A stretch of 64,000 nucleotides of DNA from an uncultured Alphaproteobacteria bacterium (GCA_944389385.1 CALXMC010000006.1:20896-84895); one strand, 5' to 3'; shown: positions 41,374-50,004, counted from the stretch's first letter. Notes: generated by a model from the sequence alone, not told the origin. Made by a program: numbers and translations.

Positions 41374-41613
41374 ATGACACACGAAGATGTATGGCGGGCA
41401 ATCGAAAGATTTGCAACAGAACACGGAATGTCGTGTTCGGGACTGGCGAAATGCAGCGGGTTGGATCCAACCACCTTCAACCGCAGTAAACGTTGGTCCA
41501 AAGAAGGTCAGCCACGATGGCCGTCGACCAACAGTATTTCCAAAATACTATCTTCAACGGGCGCCAGTATTAACGATTTTACAAAATTCATAGATTCCCA
41601 TGAACGTCAGTAA
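41374..41613 (+). CDS. Small XRE-type HTH protein
   Basis: A 79-residue DNA-binding domain: EDVWRAIERFATEHGMSCSGLAKCSGLDPTTFNRSKR, then RWPSTNSISKILSSTGASI. It is the N-terminal HTH of LexA/C1-type repressors of alphaproteobacterial phages and hosts (SGLAKxSGLDPTTFNxSKR is characteristic), but lacks the S24 peptidase domain. It could be a truncated repressor that competes with full-length ones. GGAGAGAGAAATG is the start context. Two inverted repeats lie upstream. Confidence 0.8.
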   Translation: MTHEDVWRAIERFATEHGMSCSGLAKCSGLDPTTFNRSKRWSKEGQPRWPSTNSISKILSSTGASINDFTKFIDSHERQ

Positions 41614-41709
41614 CGGTCGAATACGAATGTCCTTGTAAAGACCGCGTTCCATATTCGCGGTCTTTTTTATTGGACAATACAGTGGGGTTTTATTATCCTG
41701 GGGACAAGT

Positions 41710-42132
41710 ATGTTAAACGGCATAAAAATATTTTCATCAGATGCAATATGGCGCAACATTTTGGCTGATTTGGGTGCGATTGTGTCTGATGTGTTGGATG
41801 CAACGTGTGTAAATTTCGATTCATTGGAATTAAATTTACCCGCAACGCCAATTGAAATCCAGACCGCAATCCAAAACGAAATTGACGGCAACATACAATT
41901 GTTGCATAAAATATTTGGGCGCACGGTTCATTTACCAAGGGTCCAGGCACAAATTGTAATATTGCTGTATAAAACCGGTGGAATGTCTGCATCAGATTTG
42001 CGGGGGGCGTTGGGGTATTCGCCAAATGCGACGACACATGCGGTTGACACTGCAATATATCAACTGCGTCGAATATACGGGCGCGATTTTATTATAAACA
42101 TGGATGGGGTATATAAACTTGGCCGGATATAA
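41710..42132 (+). CDS. Winged-helix transcription factor-like protein
   Basis: A 140-residue protein. The C-terminal ~60 residues follow an OmpR-type winged helix (ASDLRGALGYSPNATTHAVDTAIYQLRRIYG, ending FIINMDGVYKL). The N-terminal part resembles a degenerate receiver-like or helical domain without the phospho-acceptor aspartate pattern. It overlaps the birA start by 29 bases. The first half of the gene may be unusual; regulator targets are unknown. Confidence 0.7.
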   Translation: MLNGIKIFSSDAIWRNILADLGAIVSDVLDATCVNFDSLELNLPATPIEIQTAIQNEIDGNIQLLHKIFGRTVHLPRVQAQIVILLYKTGGMSASDLRGALGYSPNATTHAVDTAIYQLRRIYGRDFIINMDGVYKLGRI

Positions 42133-42784
42133 ATTGGTATCTTTTGACAAAATCCCCAGTACGCAAAACCATGCGCTGAATATGGTGGCGTCTGGTGATG
42201 CGTGCGACCATATTGTAATTGTGGCGGATGCTCAATCGGCGGGACGTGGCCGGTACCAGCGTACTTGGGTTTCGCATCATGGTAATTTGTATGCAAGTTT
42301 TATATATGATTCAGATGAACGGGATCCGCGGTTATCTTATGTTGTTGCGGTTGCAGTTGCCGAGACTTTGATTTCATTTGGTATACATCCAAAAATAAAA
42401 TGGCCAAATGATATTTTAATTGACGGAAAAAAGGTTTGCGGAATCTTGATTGAATATGCGGCGCGGTTTGTGATTGTTGGTATTGGGATAAACATTAAAT
42501 CGAATCCGACGGTTGATAAATACGAAACAACCAAGTTGGATAATTTTATATCGATTGAAAAATCAGACTTGTTAAGTAAACTGATGAAAAATCTGGACAG
42601 ATGGCGTCGTGCAGATTTTCCACTGGTGCGCGCGCGTTGGATGGATTTGGCAACTGGGTTGAACAAAATGGTTAAATATCGCGGCGATATTGTCGAGTTG
42701 ATTGGAATTAACGAAGTCGGGGCGTTGGTGCTGCGCAATGGAACGCGATATGTGTTGGCGTATGGTGACGAAATCAGTATGTAA
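42104..42784 (+). CDS. birA: Biotin-[acetyl-CoA carboxylase] ligase
   Basis: A 226-residue biotin protein ligase that attaches biotin to the carboxylase carrier. Motifs are KIPSTQNHALNM, ADAQSAGRGRYQRTWVSHHGNLYAS (the biotin/ATP loop with GRGRxxR), IKWPNDILIDGKKVCGILIE and VGIGINIKSNP. It has the short monofunctional form without the DNA-binding domain. The start overlaps the regulator upstream by 29 bases. Promoter, sRNA and phage genes follow downstream. Confidence 0.9.
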   Translation: MGYINLAGYKLVSFDKIPSTQNHALNMVASGDACDHIVIVADAQSAGRGRYQRTWVSHHGNLYASFIYDSDERDPRLSYVVAVAVAETLISFGIHPKIKWPNDILIDGKKVCGILIEYAARFVIVGIGINIKSNPTVDKYETTKLDNFISIEKSDLLSKLMKNLDRWRRADFPLVRARWMDLATGLNKMVKYRGDIVELIGINEVGALVLRNGTRYVLAYGDEISM

Positions 42785-42795
42785 AAATTATTTTC

Positions 42796-42824
42796 TTGAC
42801 ATTTATGCTTAAATGTGATAAAAT
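42796..42824 (+). promoter_or_regulatory. Consensus promoter at the start of the phage module
   Basis: TTGACA (42796-42801), 17 bases, TAAAAT (42819-42824), nearly perfect sigma-70. Transcription would start near 42831, about 110 bases before the hydrolase ATG. Confidence 0.85.
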
Positions 42825-42830
42825 ACTGCA

Positions 42831-42912
42831 CATCAAAAGGAATAAGTGTGTCCGCGGGAAACCGGCGGATTTTTTTATTGGTCGCACATTTCGTGCGACC
42901 AATTTTTTATTT
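42831..42912 (+). ncRNA. Short leader or sRNA ending in a strong terminator
   Basis: From the consensus promoter the transcript meets a hairpin (CCGCGG-GAAA-CCGGCGG region, then TTTTTTT) and then a perfect 11-bp stem ATTGGTCGCAC-loop-GTGCGACCAAT followed by six T (ends 42908), before the first phage gene. Without readthrough only an ~80-nt RNA is made. AAAAGGA, six bases from a GTG at 42846, could drive a 22-codon leader peptide through both hairpins, so attenuation is possible. Confidence 0.6.
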
Positions 42913-42942
42913 AACAAAAAATACGAATGTATGGGGGGACGT

Positions 42943-43353
42943 ATGCAAATTGCATGTATAAAAAATCCCGATGAAAAACAACGAACGATATACCAAATTG
43001 CGCGCGTTGTATATGCTGAAACGCATGCTGTTTCATTGCAAGCGGTGGAAGCATTAACGTCTATGATTAAAAATATTTCTGTTACATCTGGACGAAATAT
43101 TTCGGACATTATATCGGATAAAAATCTGTTTGAATCATTAAACCCAGATTCATTAAATCACGATTTGTTATCTGTTGCTGCAAACGATAAAACTTTTCAA
43201 ATGTGTGTGCGTGTGGCGCGTCGGATGATGAATGGCGGATTGGCTGATTGTTGTAATGGTGCGACAAAATTTCATCACGATGGTTATATTCCACAATGGG
43301 CGATATCGCGCGGATACATCGCAGAAATAGATGGTTTGTTGTTTTACTTATAA
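42943..43353 (+). CDS. Phage cell wall hydrolase (SleB/Hydrolase_2-like)
   Basis: The start at 42943 follows GGGGGAC and gives 136 residues. Matches to the SleB/CwlJ hydrolase family: IYQIARVVYAETHAVSLQAVEALTSMI (with the catalytic-type glutamate in YAE) and the end MNGGLADCCNGATKFHHDG...PQWAISR...LFYL, where the usual pattern is GATxYH...P.WA...FY. It would break peptidoglycan for lysis. It is the first phage gene after the promoter and leader. Confidence 0.75.
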   Translation: MQIACIKNPDEKQRTIYQIARVVYAETHAVSLQAVEALTSMIKNISVTSGRNISDIISDKNLFESLNPDSLNHDLLSVAANDKTFQMCVRVARRMMNGGLADCCNGATKFHHDGYIPQWAISRGYIAEIDGLLFYL

Positions 43354-43369
43354 CCCCAGGAATACATTT

Positions 43370-43594
43370 ATGATTAAAAAAATTATCAGTGGCGGATTTT
43401 TATCTGGTCACAGAACGTGCATAATATCTGGCATTGGCATATTGTCTGCGATTGGCGCATATATGGTTGGCGACACAGATATATTTACAATGCTGCAATC
43501 AGTATTTACATTGGGCGGAATTTATTTTCTGCGCAAATCCAGTGAAACCAAAGGAAAAAACAATGGAAAAAATTCCAGAAAAATTTTTGAATAA
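43370..43594 (+). CDS. Holin-like small membrane protein
   Basis: The start at 43370 gives 74 residues with two hydrophobic segments (IISGIGILSAIGAYMV and IFTMLQSVFTLGGIYFL) and a basic, asparagine-rich C-terminus (KGKNNGKNSRKIFE). Directly after a hydrolase gene in a lysis position, it is probably the holin. It overlaps the scaffold gene by 32 bases. The family match is by size and topology. Confidence 0.55.
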   Translation: MIKKIISGGFLSGHRTCIISGIGILSAIGAYMVGDTDIFTMLQSVFTLGGIYFLRKSSETKGKNNGKNSRKIFE

Positions 43595-44219
43595 AGACGG
43601 AACGCTTAACACAGACGCATTATTAAAATCGTATGCGGAACTGGAAAAGAAAATCGGAACGATGATAACTGTGCCGACGGAAGATTCAGATGATGCCGCG
43701 CGAACAAAATTTAATCGTGCGATTGGTGTGCCTGAAACATCAGACGAATATCCAACAAATGATTTGTTTGATGACGAATCGTTGCGCGAAAAATTTTTTG
43801 AAATTGGATTAACATCGCATCAAGTTGAAAAAATTTATCAAATTGCGAATGAATATTTATCGCCTGTGATAAATGAATTATTCGATATGCAAAAAGAAAC
43901 AAATGCGATGAATGAATTAAAAAAATTTTTTGGTGATGAAGAAAAAATGTGCACAGCAATGCGTGCAATAAATTCATTCGGACAAAAATATTTACCACGT
44001 GATGCGTTTGATGCACTGTGCGCGTCACCCCAGGGAATCCGCGGTATTTACGCGATGATGCAATCGATTGAACCAAACGTTCAAACAGATGATGCAACGC
44101 AAAACGAATTAACAGAAAATGATTTGCGTCGCATGATGCGTGATCCAAAATACTGGCGCGATATGGATGCAGAATACGTTCGAAAAATCGAAAGCGGATT
44201 TAAAAAATTGTATTCATGA
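43563..44219 (+). CDS. Phage capsid assembly (scaffold) protein
   Basis: The start at 43563 (AAAGGAAAAAACA before it) gives 218 residues. The text PEKFLNKDGTLNTDALLKSYAELEKK is the usual beginning of T7-like capsid assembly proteins (scaffolds), followed by PETSDEYP and a helical remainder ending in a helix with basic residues. Its place before the coat gene fits. It overlaps the holin-like frame at the start. Confidence 0.75.
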   Translation: MEKIPEKFLNKDGTLNTDALLKSYAELEKKIGTMITVPTEDSDDAARTKFNRAIGVPETSDEYPTNDLFDDESLREKFFEIGLTSHQVEKIYQIANEYLSPVINELFDMQKETNAMNELKKFFGDEEKMCTAMRAINSFGQKYLPRDAFDALCASPQGIRGIYAMMQSIEPNVQTDDATQNELTENDLRRMMRDPKYWRDMDAEYVRKIESGFKKLYS

Positions 44220-44321
44220 TGAAAAAAAATCACTTTCTTCTTTACTATTTTTTTTCTTTCATATAAAATGAAAGTAAGAACAAAAAGGTTTGTTCTATCC
44301 AAAAAAAGAAAGGAGAGAAGA

Positions 44322-44687
44322 ATGGCATTCCCATTTCTGAAACCAGCCGCGAAGAAAGCCGCCGCGAAAAAACCTGCGGCCAAACCGGTTGCAAAAAAAG
44401 TCGCCGCGAAAAAACCTGCGGCTAAAAAACCAGTTGCAAAAAAAGCAGCAGTGAAAAAAGTTGCTGCGAAAAAACCAGTTGCAAAAAAAGTTGCAGTGAA
44501 AAAAGTTGCTGCGAAAAAACCAGTTGCAAAAAAAGTTGCAGTGAAAAAAGTTGCTGCGAAAAAACCAGTTGCAAAAAAGGTTGCGGTGAAAAAAGTTGCT
44601 GCGAAAAAACCAGTTGCAAAAAAAGTTGCTGCCAAAAAACCGGTTGCAAAAAAACCAGTTAAAAAGGCATGCGCAAAACGCAAATAA
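44322..44687 (+). CDS. Lysine/alanine-rich histone H1-like protein
   Basis: A 121-residue protein: MAFPFLKPA, then a long run of pentad to heptad repeats built from A-A-K-K-P-V and V-A-V-K-K, and a tail KACAKRK. About a third of residues are lysine and another third alanine. Such repeats are found in histone H1-like DNA-compacting proteins. The repeat units in the DNA are nearly identical (GTTGCTGCGAAAAAACCA), a slippage-prone array. GGAGAGAAGA precedes the ATG. Inside the phage head module, it may package or stabilise DNA. Confidence 0.75.
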   Translation: MAFPFLKPAAKKAAAKKPAAKPVAKKVAAKKPAAKKPVAKKAAVKKVAAKKPVAKKVAVKKVAAKKPVAKKVAVKKVAAKKPVAKKVAVKKVAAKKPVAKKVAAKKPVAKKPVKKACAKRK

Positions 44688-44698
44688 TTTTGTGTGAA

Positions 44699-44724
44699 AA
44701 ATCCCCAGATTCTGGGGATTTTTT
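44699..44724 (+). terminator. Terminator 1 after histone-like gene
   Basis: AATCCCCAG-AT-TCTGGGGATT stem-loop followed by TTTT, 12 bases after the histone-like stop. Confidence 0.75.
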
Positions 44725-44730
44725 AATAAA

Positions 44731-44771
44731 ATATCCAGTCAGATTTTTTCGTGTCTGACTGGATATTTTTA
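44731..44771 (+). terminator. Terminator 2, 13-bp stem, before coat gene
   Basis: ATATCCAGTCAGA and TCTGACTGGATAT form a perfect 13-bp stem around a 10-base loop, followed by TTTTATTTT. The second strong hairpin in a row suggests that the coat gene is separately transcribed. A promoter for it is not obvious. Confidence 0.7.
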
Positions 44772-44905
44772 TTTTGGATAATTCCGTATGGAACCCAATT
44801 ACATTGTAATCGCGGCGCACGAATATGCACAACCGTACTTACAAATTTTGTTTGCGTAATTTTTATTGCGCATTTTTTCATTTTTCTAACAAAGGATTTT
44901 TTACA

Positions 44906-45742
44906 ATGTCTGTTACAATTGATCAGGCCTTTACCAAACAATTCGAGGCCGATGTCCATTTGGCATATCAACAAATGGGCACAAAATTACGTTCGACCGT
45001 TCGCAGTAAATCTGGCGTTGTTGGCGCATCAACAACTTTCCAAAAAGTTGGACGTGGTACCGCCAGTACAAAGTCTCGCCATGGGATTGTACCTGTTATG
45101 AATTTGAATCATGAACCGGTGGAATGTATAATGCAGGATTACTATGCGGGCGATTGGGTTGACGCATTGGATGAATTAAAAACGAACATAGACGAACGTC
45201 GTGTTGTTGCGTCTGCCGGTGCGTATGCTTTGGGGCGCAAAACCGATGAACTGATTACAAATGCGATGAGTGGTGCAACCACATCTGTTGGCGATTATAC
45301 GACGGGATTAACCAAAGATTTAATTTTGTCAGCATTAGAGGTAATGAACGAAAACGATGTACCTGATGACGGTCGTCGCTTTGCAGTTGTTGGTGTACAC
45401 CAGTGGAATGAATTATTGTCGATGGATGAATTTGTGTCTGCTGATTACGTTGGCGACAATTTGCCGTTGATTTCAGGTGGTGCGTCAAAAAAATGGTTGG
45501 GCATTACATGGGTGTTATACAATGATTTGCCGTTAAATTCGACATCTGGGCGCGATTGCTTTATGTATCACGCGACCAGTATCGGTCACGCATCGGGGCA
45601 AGACGTCAAGACTGATATTACGTGGCATGGCGAACGTGCAGCCCACTTTATCAGCAACAGTATGTCCCAGGGGGCGGTGTTGATTGACGATGCGGGTATT
45701 GTTCGCATCAAATGTAAAGACACAGACAGCACCGATAATTAG
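44906..45742 (+). CDS. Major capsid (coat) protein
   Basis: The start at 44906 (AAAGGAT ribosome site) gives 278 residues. The sequence MSVTIDQAFTKQFEADVHLAYQ, KVGRGTASTKSRHGIVPVMN, DYYAGDWVDALDELKTNIDERRVVASAGAYALGRKTDELI and GVHQWNELLSMDEF matches a coat family seen in podo-like phages of Alphaproteobacteria. It builds the head shell. Near-certain phage origin. Confidence 0.85.
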   Translation: MSVTIDQAFTKQFEADVHLAYQQMGTKLRSTVRSKSGVVGASTTFQKVGRGTASTKSRHGIVPVMNLNHEPVECIMQDYYAGDWVDALDELKTNIDERRVVASAGAYALGRKTDELITNAMSGATTSVGDYTTGLTKDLILSALEVMNENDVPDDGRRFAVVGVHQWNELLSMDEFVSADYVGDNLPLISGGASKKWLGITWVLYNDLPLNSTSGRDCFMYHATSIGHASGQDVKTDITWHGERAAHFISNSMSQGAVLIDDAGIVRIKCKDTDSTDN

Positions 45743-45775
45743 TTTTAATCTTATACATAATCGAAAGGAAAAATA

Positions 45776-46003
45776 ATGGCGTTTCAAAATAAAAATCTGT
45801 CCGTGATTGCGTATGCAAACGGGTTTACGTTATGGCATTATGTTGCGAACGAAACATTGACGACAATTACTGCATCTGGATATTTTAACGATGTTAAAAC
45901 GTTGATGAACACAGGGGATATAGTGATAATCAACGCGTCTGATAACACAAGCATCAGAAAAATAGCGGTTGGCGACAGCATCACACTTGCTGAATTATCG
46001 TAA
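45776..46003 (+). CDS. Small virion-associated protein
   Basis: A 75-residue protein (MAFQNKNLSVIAYANGFTLWHYVANETL..., ending SITLAELS) that follows the coat gene. This short family (IAYANGFTLWHY) typically sits between coat and tail genes in the same phages and is probably a small head decoration or tail component. GAAAGGAAAAATA precedes the ATG. A terminator follows at 46020. Confidence 0.7.
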   Translation: MAFQNKNLSVIAYANGFTLWHYVANETLTTITASGYFNDVKTLMNTGDIVIINASDNTSIRKIAVGDSITLAELS

Positions 46004-46019
46004 TGTTTAATTTGAATCT

Positions 46020-46046
46020 GGGGCGGGGCACCGCCCCATTATTTTT
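46020..46046 (+). terminator. Terminator after the 75-aa virion gene
   Basis: GGGGCGG-GGCA-CCGCCCC stem-loop with ATTATTTTT after it. Confidence 0.7.
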
Positions 46047-46065
46047 ATAAGCGGGGTAAAATATC

Positions 46066-46587
46066 ATGCAAACCAAACTAGATTTATGCACAATGGCATT
46101 ATTAAAATTGGGGGAACAACCGATACAATCGTTAAACCAAGATACCCCAGCCGCACAATTGGCACTAACTTTATTTGATTCGACGATGGACACATTGTTG
46201 GCGTCGCATCCGTGGCGATTTGCCACGCGGCGAATTAAGTTAAAGAAAAATACAGACGGAAATTTTTTAATTCCATCGGAATGCCTGCGGGTGTTACGGT
46301 GCGATGGCGAAATATTTGGCAATCACATTGCGGCATCGGGCGACACAATGACAATAACCGCAACAGTTCGTGTTTCGCCGGAAAATTTTCCGGGATATTT
46401 TGCATCTGTGGCGGCGACCAAGTTGGCGATGGAATTTTGTATTCCACTGATGGGGGATAAAAATGTTTTCAGTATGTTGGCTGCGTTATACGAAACAGAA
46501 TTACAATCTGCGAAATTTATCGACAGTGCGGCATCAAATGCACATTCCAGCATAAATAAATTTTCGTTAATTAACGCACGTTTTTAA
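46066..46587 (+). CDS. Tail tubular protein A-like / head-tail adaptor
   Basis: A 173-residue protein: LCTMALLKLGEQPIQSL...AAQLALTLFDSTMDTLLASHPWRFATRR is characteristic of T7 gp11-like tail tubular A proteins (LxxLGexpi..., SHPWxFA). It forms the adaptor ring joining the portal and nozzle. The C-terminus is a helix with TELQSAKFIDSAASNAHSS. Confidence 0.82.
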   Translation: MQTKLDLCTMALLKLGEQPIQSLNQDTPAAQLALTLFDSTMDTLLASHPWRFATRRIKLKKNTDGNFLIPSECLRVLRCDGEIFGNHIAASGDTMTITATVRVSPENFPGYFASVAATKLAMEFCIPLMGDKNVFSMLAALYETELQSAKFIDSAASNAHSSINKFSLINARF

Positions 46588-46599
46588 TCGGGGGATTCC

Positions 46600-48315
46600 A
46601 TGACAGATTTTATAACGACTCAAAACTCATTTGCCGATGGCGAAGTCGCGCCCGATTTTTATGCTCACGATAATCTGAAAGGATTATCGCGCTTGGAAAA
46701 CATGGATGTTATTGCGGGTGGCGGATTACGCCGTCGTCGCGGATTAAGTTCGGTTGCGGCATTAAATTCGTCTGGGCGACTGATTCCTTTTTCAGTCAGT
46801 GAAACGGAAAATTATGTACTGGCATTAACGGACGGTCATTTAATGATTTATAATAATCATGAACGTGTGCGTGATATGTTGGTTGTGTGGGATTTCGAAG
46901 ACCTGGATAAAATACAATACGCCCAACGTTTTGGTACAATTATATTTGTTCATCCAGATTACCAACCGTATGTTTTGAAAAAAACAGATACTGGATTTGA
47001 TTTATCTGCATTTGAATTTGATCGTGATGATTCAGATATGTCTTTGAACATTCCGTTTATGAAATTTGATGACGCATCGGGTGTTCAAATCACAGTGACT
47101 AAAAATTCGGCCGGCAACAATTATGCCACATTTACCACCAACAAAGATTTTTGGACTCAATCCAGTGTTGGTACGCGCATAATGATGTCTTCAATCCAAT
47201 GGCAAATAACTGATTACGTCAGTCCGACAGTTGTTACAGCATATACAAATTCTCAATACACAATCCCATCTGGGGCGGTAACAGATTGGTATGAATCGGC
47301 ATTCAGTGCCCGGCGTGGATGGCCGTCCAGTATCACATTTCACCAAGACAGATTGGTATTCGGTGGCACAAAATCTTGGCCCAGTGGTATATGGATGTCG
47401 CGCGTTGGTCGTCATAATAATTTTAATGTCGGCACGGGTTTGGATGATGAAGCAATATTTTTAACATTGGTGTCCCAACAACGTCAACAAATTTGTACAG
47501 TTGTCAGCAGTGACAATCTGCAAATTTTAACAAACGTGGGCGAATGGGCTGTGTCCAGTAAACCATTAACCCCATCTGTTGTTGATATAAAACAACACAC
47601 GTCTGTTGGCAGTGTATCGTCACGATATTTACCACCACAAAAAATCGAGGGCGCAACCGTATTCATATCGAATACCGAAAAAGATATTCGTGAATTATCA
47701 TTGGATGCGTTGGGTGAAAATTACAATGCCCGCGATTTATGTACTGCATCCAAACATTTGATGAACAGTCCAGTTGATTTATCGTATAACGCAGATTTGC
47801 GCCAGTTATATGTTGTGATGGCCGACGGAAATATGGCTGTGTTGAACCAAAATTCAGCATTGGGCATTTCAGCATGGGCGCGTTATACAACGTGTGGCGA
47901 ATTCAAATCTGTTGCGACGATTAACGGTATGACGTACGTCATAGTCAAGCGTGGCGACACACATTATTTGGAATATTTTTCAGAAAATATGCTGAAAGAT
48001 GCGGAACAATATAATTTTTCCTATGTCGCAGCGGGATTGCCTTTGCGCGCGTCTGGGCACAATATTCGCGTTGCGCGAATCAGAAAAATATCTGTACGAC
48101 TGTGGGATACGAAAACATTATTCGTTAATGGAACGCGTGTTATGTTCCCAGACTATATTTATGCCGATGATGCTGATGGTTTCAGTGGCGACATATCATT
48201 AAATTTATTGGGGTGTACGCGCAACATGACGGATGCGCCATGGATTATTTCCAGCGATGAACAATTCAGCACAACCGTATTATCGGTCAGTATATCTGGC
48301 AATTACACAGTATAA
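46600..48315 (+). CDS. Tail tubular protein B-like
   Basis: A 571-residue beta-rich protein. The start TTQNSFADGEVAPDFYAHDNLKGLSRLENMDVIAGGGLRRRRGL matches the common beginning of T7 gp12-like tail nozzle proteins in proteobacterial phages (F-x-x-G-x-x-x-P-x...RxxxLxN..., GGLxRRPG). It follows the adaptor with a 12-base gap. Mid-portion WPSSITFHQDRLVFGGT is also typical. Confidence 0.82.
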   Translation: MTDFITTQNSFADGEVAPDFYAHDNLKGLSRLENMDVIAGGGLRRRRGLSSVAALNSSGRLIPFSVSETENYVLALTDGHLMIYNNHERVRDMLVVWDFEDLDKIQYAQRFGTIIFVHPDYQPYVLKKTDTGFDLSAFEFDRDDSDMSLNIPFMKFDDASGVQITVTKNSAGNNYATFTTNKDFWTQSSVGTRIMMSSIQWQITDYVSPTVVTAYTNSQYTIPSGAVTDWYESAFSARRGWPSSITFHQDRLVFGGTKSWPSGIWMSRVGRHNNFNVGTGLDDEAIFLTLVSQQRQQICTVVSSDNLQILTNVGEWAVSSKPLTPSVVDIKQHTSVGSVSSRYLPPQKIEGATVFISNTEKDIRELSLDALGENYNARDLCTASKHLMNSPVDLSYNADLRQLYVVMADGNMAVLNQNSALGISAWARYTTCGEFKSVATINGMTYVIVKRGDTHYLEYFSENMLKDAEQYNFSYVAAGLPLRASGHNIRVARIRKISVRLWDTKTLFVNGTRVMFPDYIYADDADGFSGDISLNLLGCTRNMTDAPWIISSDEQFSTTVLSVSISGNYTV

Positions 48316-48334
48316 AATAAAAAAAGGAAATAAA

Positions 48335-48682
48335 ATGGGACAATTGGTATCAGATGTATCGTCTGTATTAGATTGGCGCGATTCAAAGCGCGAAGCGGAA
48401 AACGAACGTCAAAAAATTTTGGCTGACATGGCCGCGGACGAACGTGAAAAAACAAATTTAGTTAAAAAAACTTTGGCAAGCCAACGCGCTAAATATGGTG
48501 CGTCGGGCATGTCCGGAACCAGCATGTCATCGGGCGCGGTATTAAAAAGATTAAAATCAGATGCGGCGGCACCATACGTTGAAAAACAAAAATCAAACGC
48601 AGAAAAATTAAAACAAATTCGTGTATCTCGGCCGAATTTATTACAAAAAATATTGGACAGATTCGACGATTTGTTGGGGTAA
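48335..48682 (+). CDS. Small internal virion-like protein
   Basis: The start at 48335 gives 115 residues, all alpha-helical and charged (DSKREAENERQKILADMAADEREKTNLV), with AKYGASGMSGTSMSSGAVL in the middle. Similar short proteins with an alanine/glycine/serine hinge lie after the nozzle gene in related phages and are thought to be internal head proteins. The exact role is unknown. Confidence 0.6.
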   Translation: MGQLVSDVSSVLDWRDSKREAENERQKILADMAADEREKTNLVKKTLASQRAKYGASGMSGTSMSSGAVLKRLKSDAAAPYVEKQKSNAEKLKQIRVSRPNLLQKILDRFDDLLG

Positions 48683-48694
48683 GGTTACGTACCT

Positions 48695-49294
48695 ATGCAG
48701 GATGAATTTTATCATTTTTTGGATGCGTGGAATGATGTGTTGGGGATGAAAACCCCGGCGCATCATCGTCGTATAATGGAATTTTTGGTCTCGGTATGGC
48801 AAACGCATCCACGGCGTGGGTTGTTATTGGCATTTCGTCATTCAGGCAAATCGACGGTTGTGGGCATTTTTGCGGCATGTGTTTTGCGTCTGCGGCCTGA
48901 AACCAGAATTTTAATTTTATCGGCTGAATCAGGATTGGCATCGCGAATGGTATCGCATATCCGGCATATATTGGAAAATCATCCGTGGTGTTCTGATTTA
49001 ATTCCGCCGAATAAAAAAGAATGGTCGTCGGGACGCATAACGGTCAATCGACCGATTGGAATTCGTGAACCGTCTGTAATATGCCAAGGCATTCATGGCA
49101 ACATAACCGGGTTACGGGCTGATTTGATAATTTGTGATGATGTCGAGGTTCCAAATACCTGTAACACCGCCCAAAAACGTGAAGCGTTACGCGACAGATT
49201 ACGCGAATTGGATTTTATTCTGTCCCCATACGGCACCATGATTTACATTGGCACACCACATACAATGGACACGATTTACAGAACGCATGATTAA
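48695..49294 (+). CDS. Large terminase, N-terminal ATPase half (split gene)
   Basis: A 199-residue ATPase half of the DNA-packaging motor. Walker A is present as FRHSGKSTVVGIFAA, Walker B as LIICDDVEVPN, and the coupling motif at GTMIYIGTPHT. The frame ends with a TAA after TIYRTHD. In whole terminases the chain goes on to a nuclease domain; that domain is encoded 3.3 kb further at 52632-53480. The stop overlaps the stop of a minus-strand gene by four bases. Alone it could bind and use ATP but not cut DNA. Confidence 0.85.
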   Translation: MQDEFYHFLDAWNDVLGMKTPAHHRRIMEFLVSVWQTHPRRGLLLAFRHSGKSTVVGIFAACVLRLRPETRILILSAESGLASRMVSHIRHILENHPWCSDLIPPNKKEWSSGRITVNRPIGIREPSVICQGIHGNITGLRADLIICDDVEVPNTCNTAQKREALRDRLRELDFILSPYGTMIYIGTPHTMDTIYRTHD

Positions 49295-49980
49295 CTTACA
49301 AAATCGCCATTTGGGCCATTTTTTGGCGCAATCCCTTCGTCTGGGACGGTTGCTGAAATAAAAGAACGTAATTTGATTAACAATTCTTCACCGGCGTTGC
49401 CGAACATTGGTAAATAAGTTTCGTATTCTGGCATATCGGCCTGTAATTGCGCACGCGCCCGTTCGGATAAAGGTTGGGTTAACATATCGCTGGCAATTTT
49501 CCACAGATAATACGCACGATATGTTTTATTCACGACGGACCATTTATCCAACAAGTCAGGCCGTGCAGACAATGCCGCACGTATAGCCACCAACCAATGA
49601 TCGCCAAACTTTTTTACAACGTTCAATTGTTTGATTCTGTCCAGACCGTTTTGATCGGTTGTAAAAGCGTTAATCCCAGACTCCAATTCATTCCATTCTG
49701 ATTTGGTTAATTTAACTGTGGCAACTGTTTCGTCCATCAGTCCGCCGTACGGCAACAAATCGCGTTCAATGGAATCCATGGGGGTCTTTCCACTGCGTAA
49801 ATTTTTAATATGTTGTATTAAATTTTTCCCAGTTGGTAAATCTGCCAACGCGGCCAAAACATCATCGGTGGCTTCGGCAATAAATACTGGATTCACAGTC
49901 GCCCATCCGCCATATATAACATGTTCTTGGCGATACAGGTTTAATAATTTTTGTGCGACGGTACTTGATTTTGCGTTCAT
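49291..49980 (-). CDS. Orphan protein in the terminase insert
   Basis: A 229-residue soluble protein from the ATG at 49980 with GGGGGGGC before it. It is helical and rich in leucine/alanine (TVAQKLLNLYRQE, DVLAALADLPTGKNLIQHIKNL), with AYYLWKIASDMLTQPLSERARAQL near the end. No family recognised. It is the last gene of the three-gene minus-strand block that interrupts the terminase. Its stop codon overlaps the truncated terminase stop by four bases. Confidence 0.6.
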   Translation of the reverse strand: MNAKSSTVAQKLLNLYRQEHVIYGGWATVNPVFIAEATDDVLAALADLPTGKNLIQHIKNLRSGKTPMDSIERDLLPYGGLMDETVATVKLTKSEWNELESGINAFTTDQNGLDRIKQLNVVKKFGDHWLVAIRAALSARPDLLDKWSVVNKTYRAYYLWKIASDMLTQPLSERARAQLQADMPEYETYLPMFGNAGEELLIKLRSFISATVPDEGIAPKNGPNGDFVS

Positions 49981-50004
49981 TGCCCCCCCCATTGTTCAGA
50001 ATGA

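Noticed and set aside
41182..41424. 80-aa minus-strand ORF over the HTH gene start
   Set aside because: No ribosome site, unusual composition and overlap with a good HTH gene and sRNA promoter.
44322..44687. Short tandem repeats as a regulatory or CRISPR array
   Set aside because: They are in frame and code for a lysine/alanine-rich repeat protein with a good start site.
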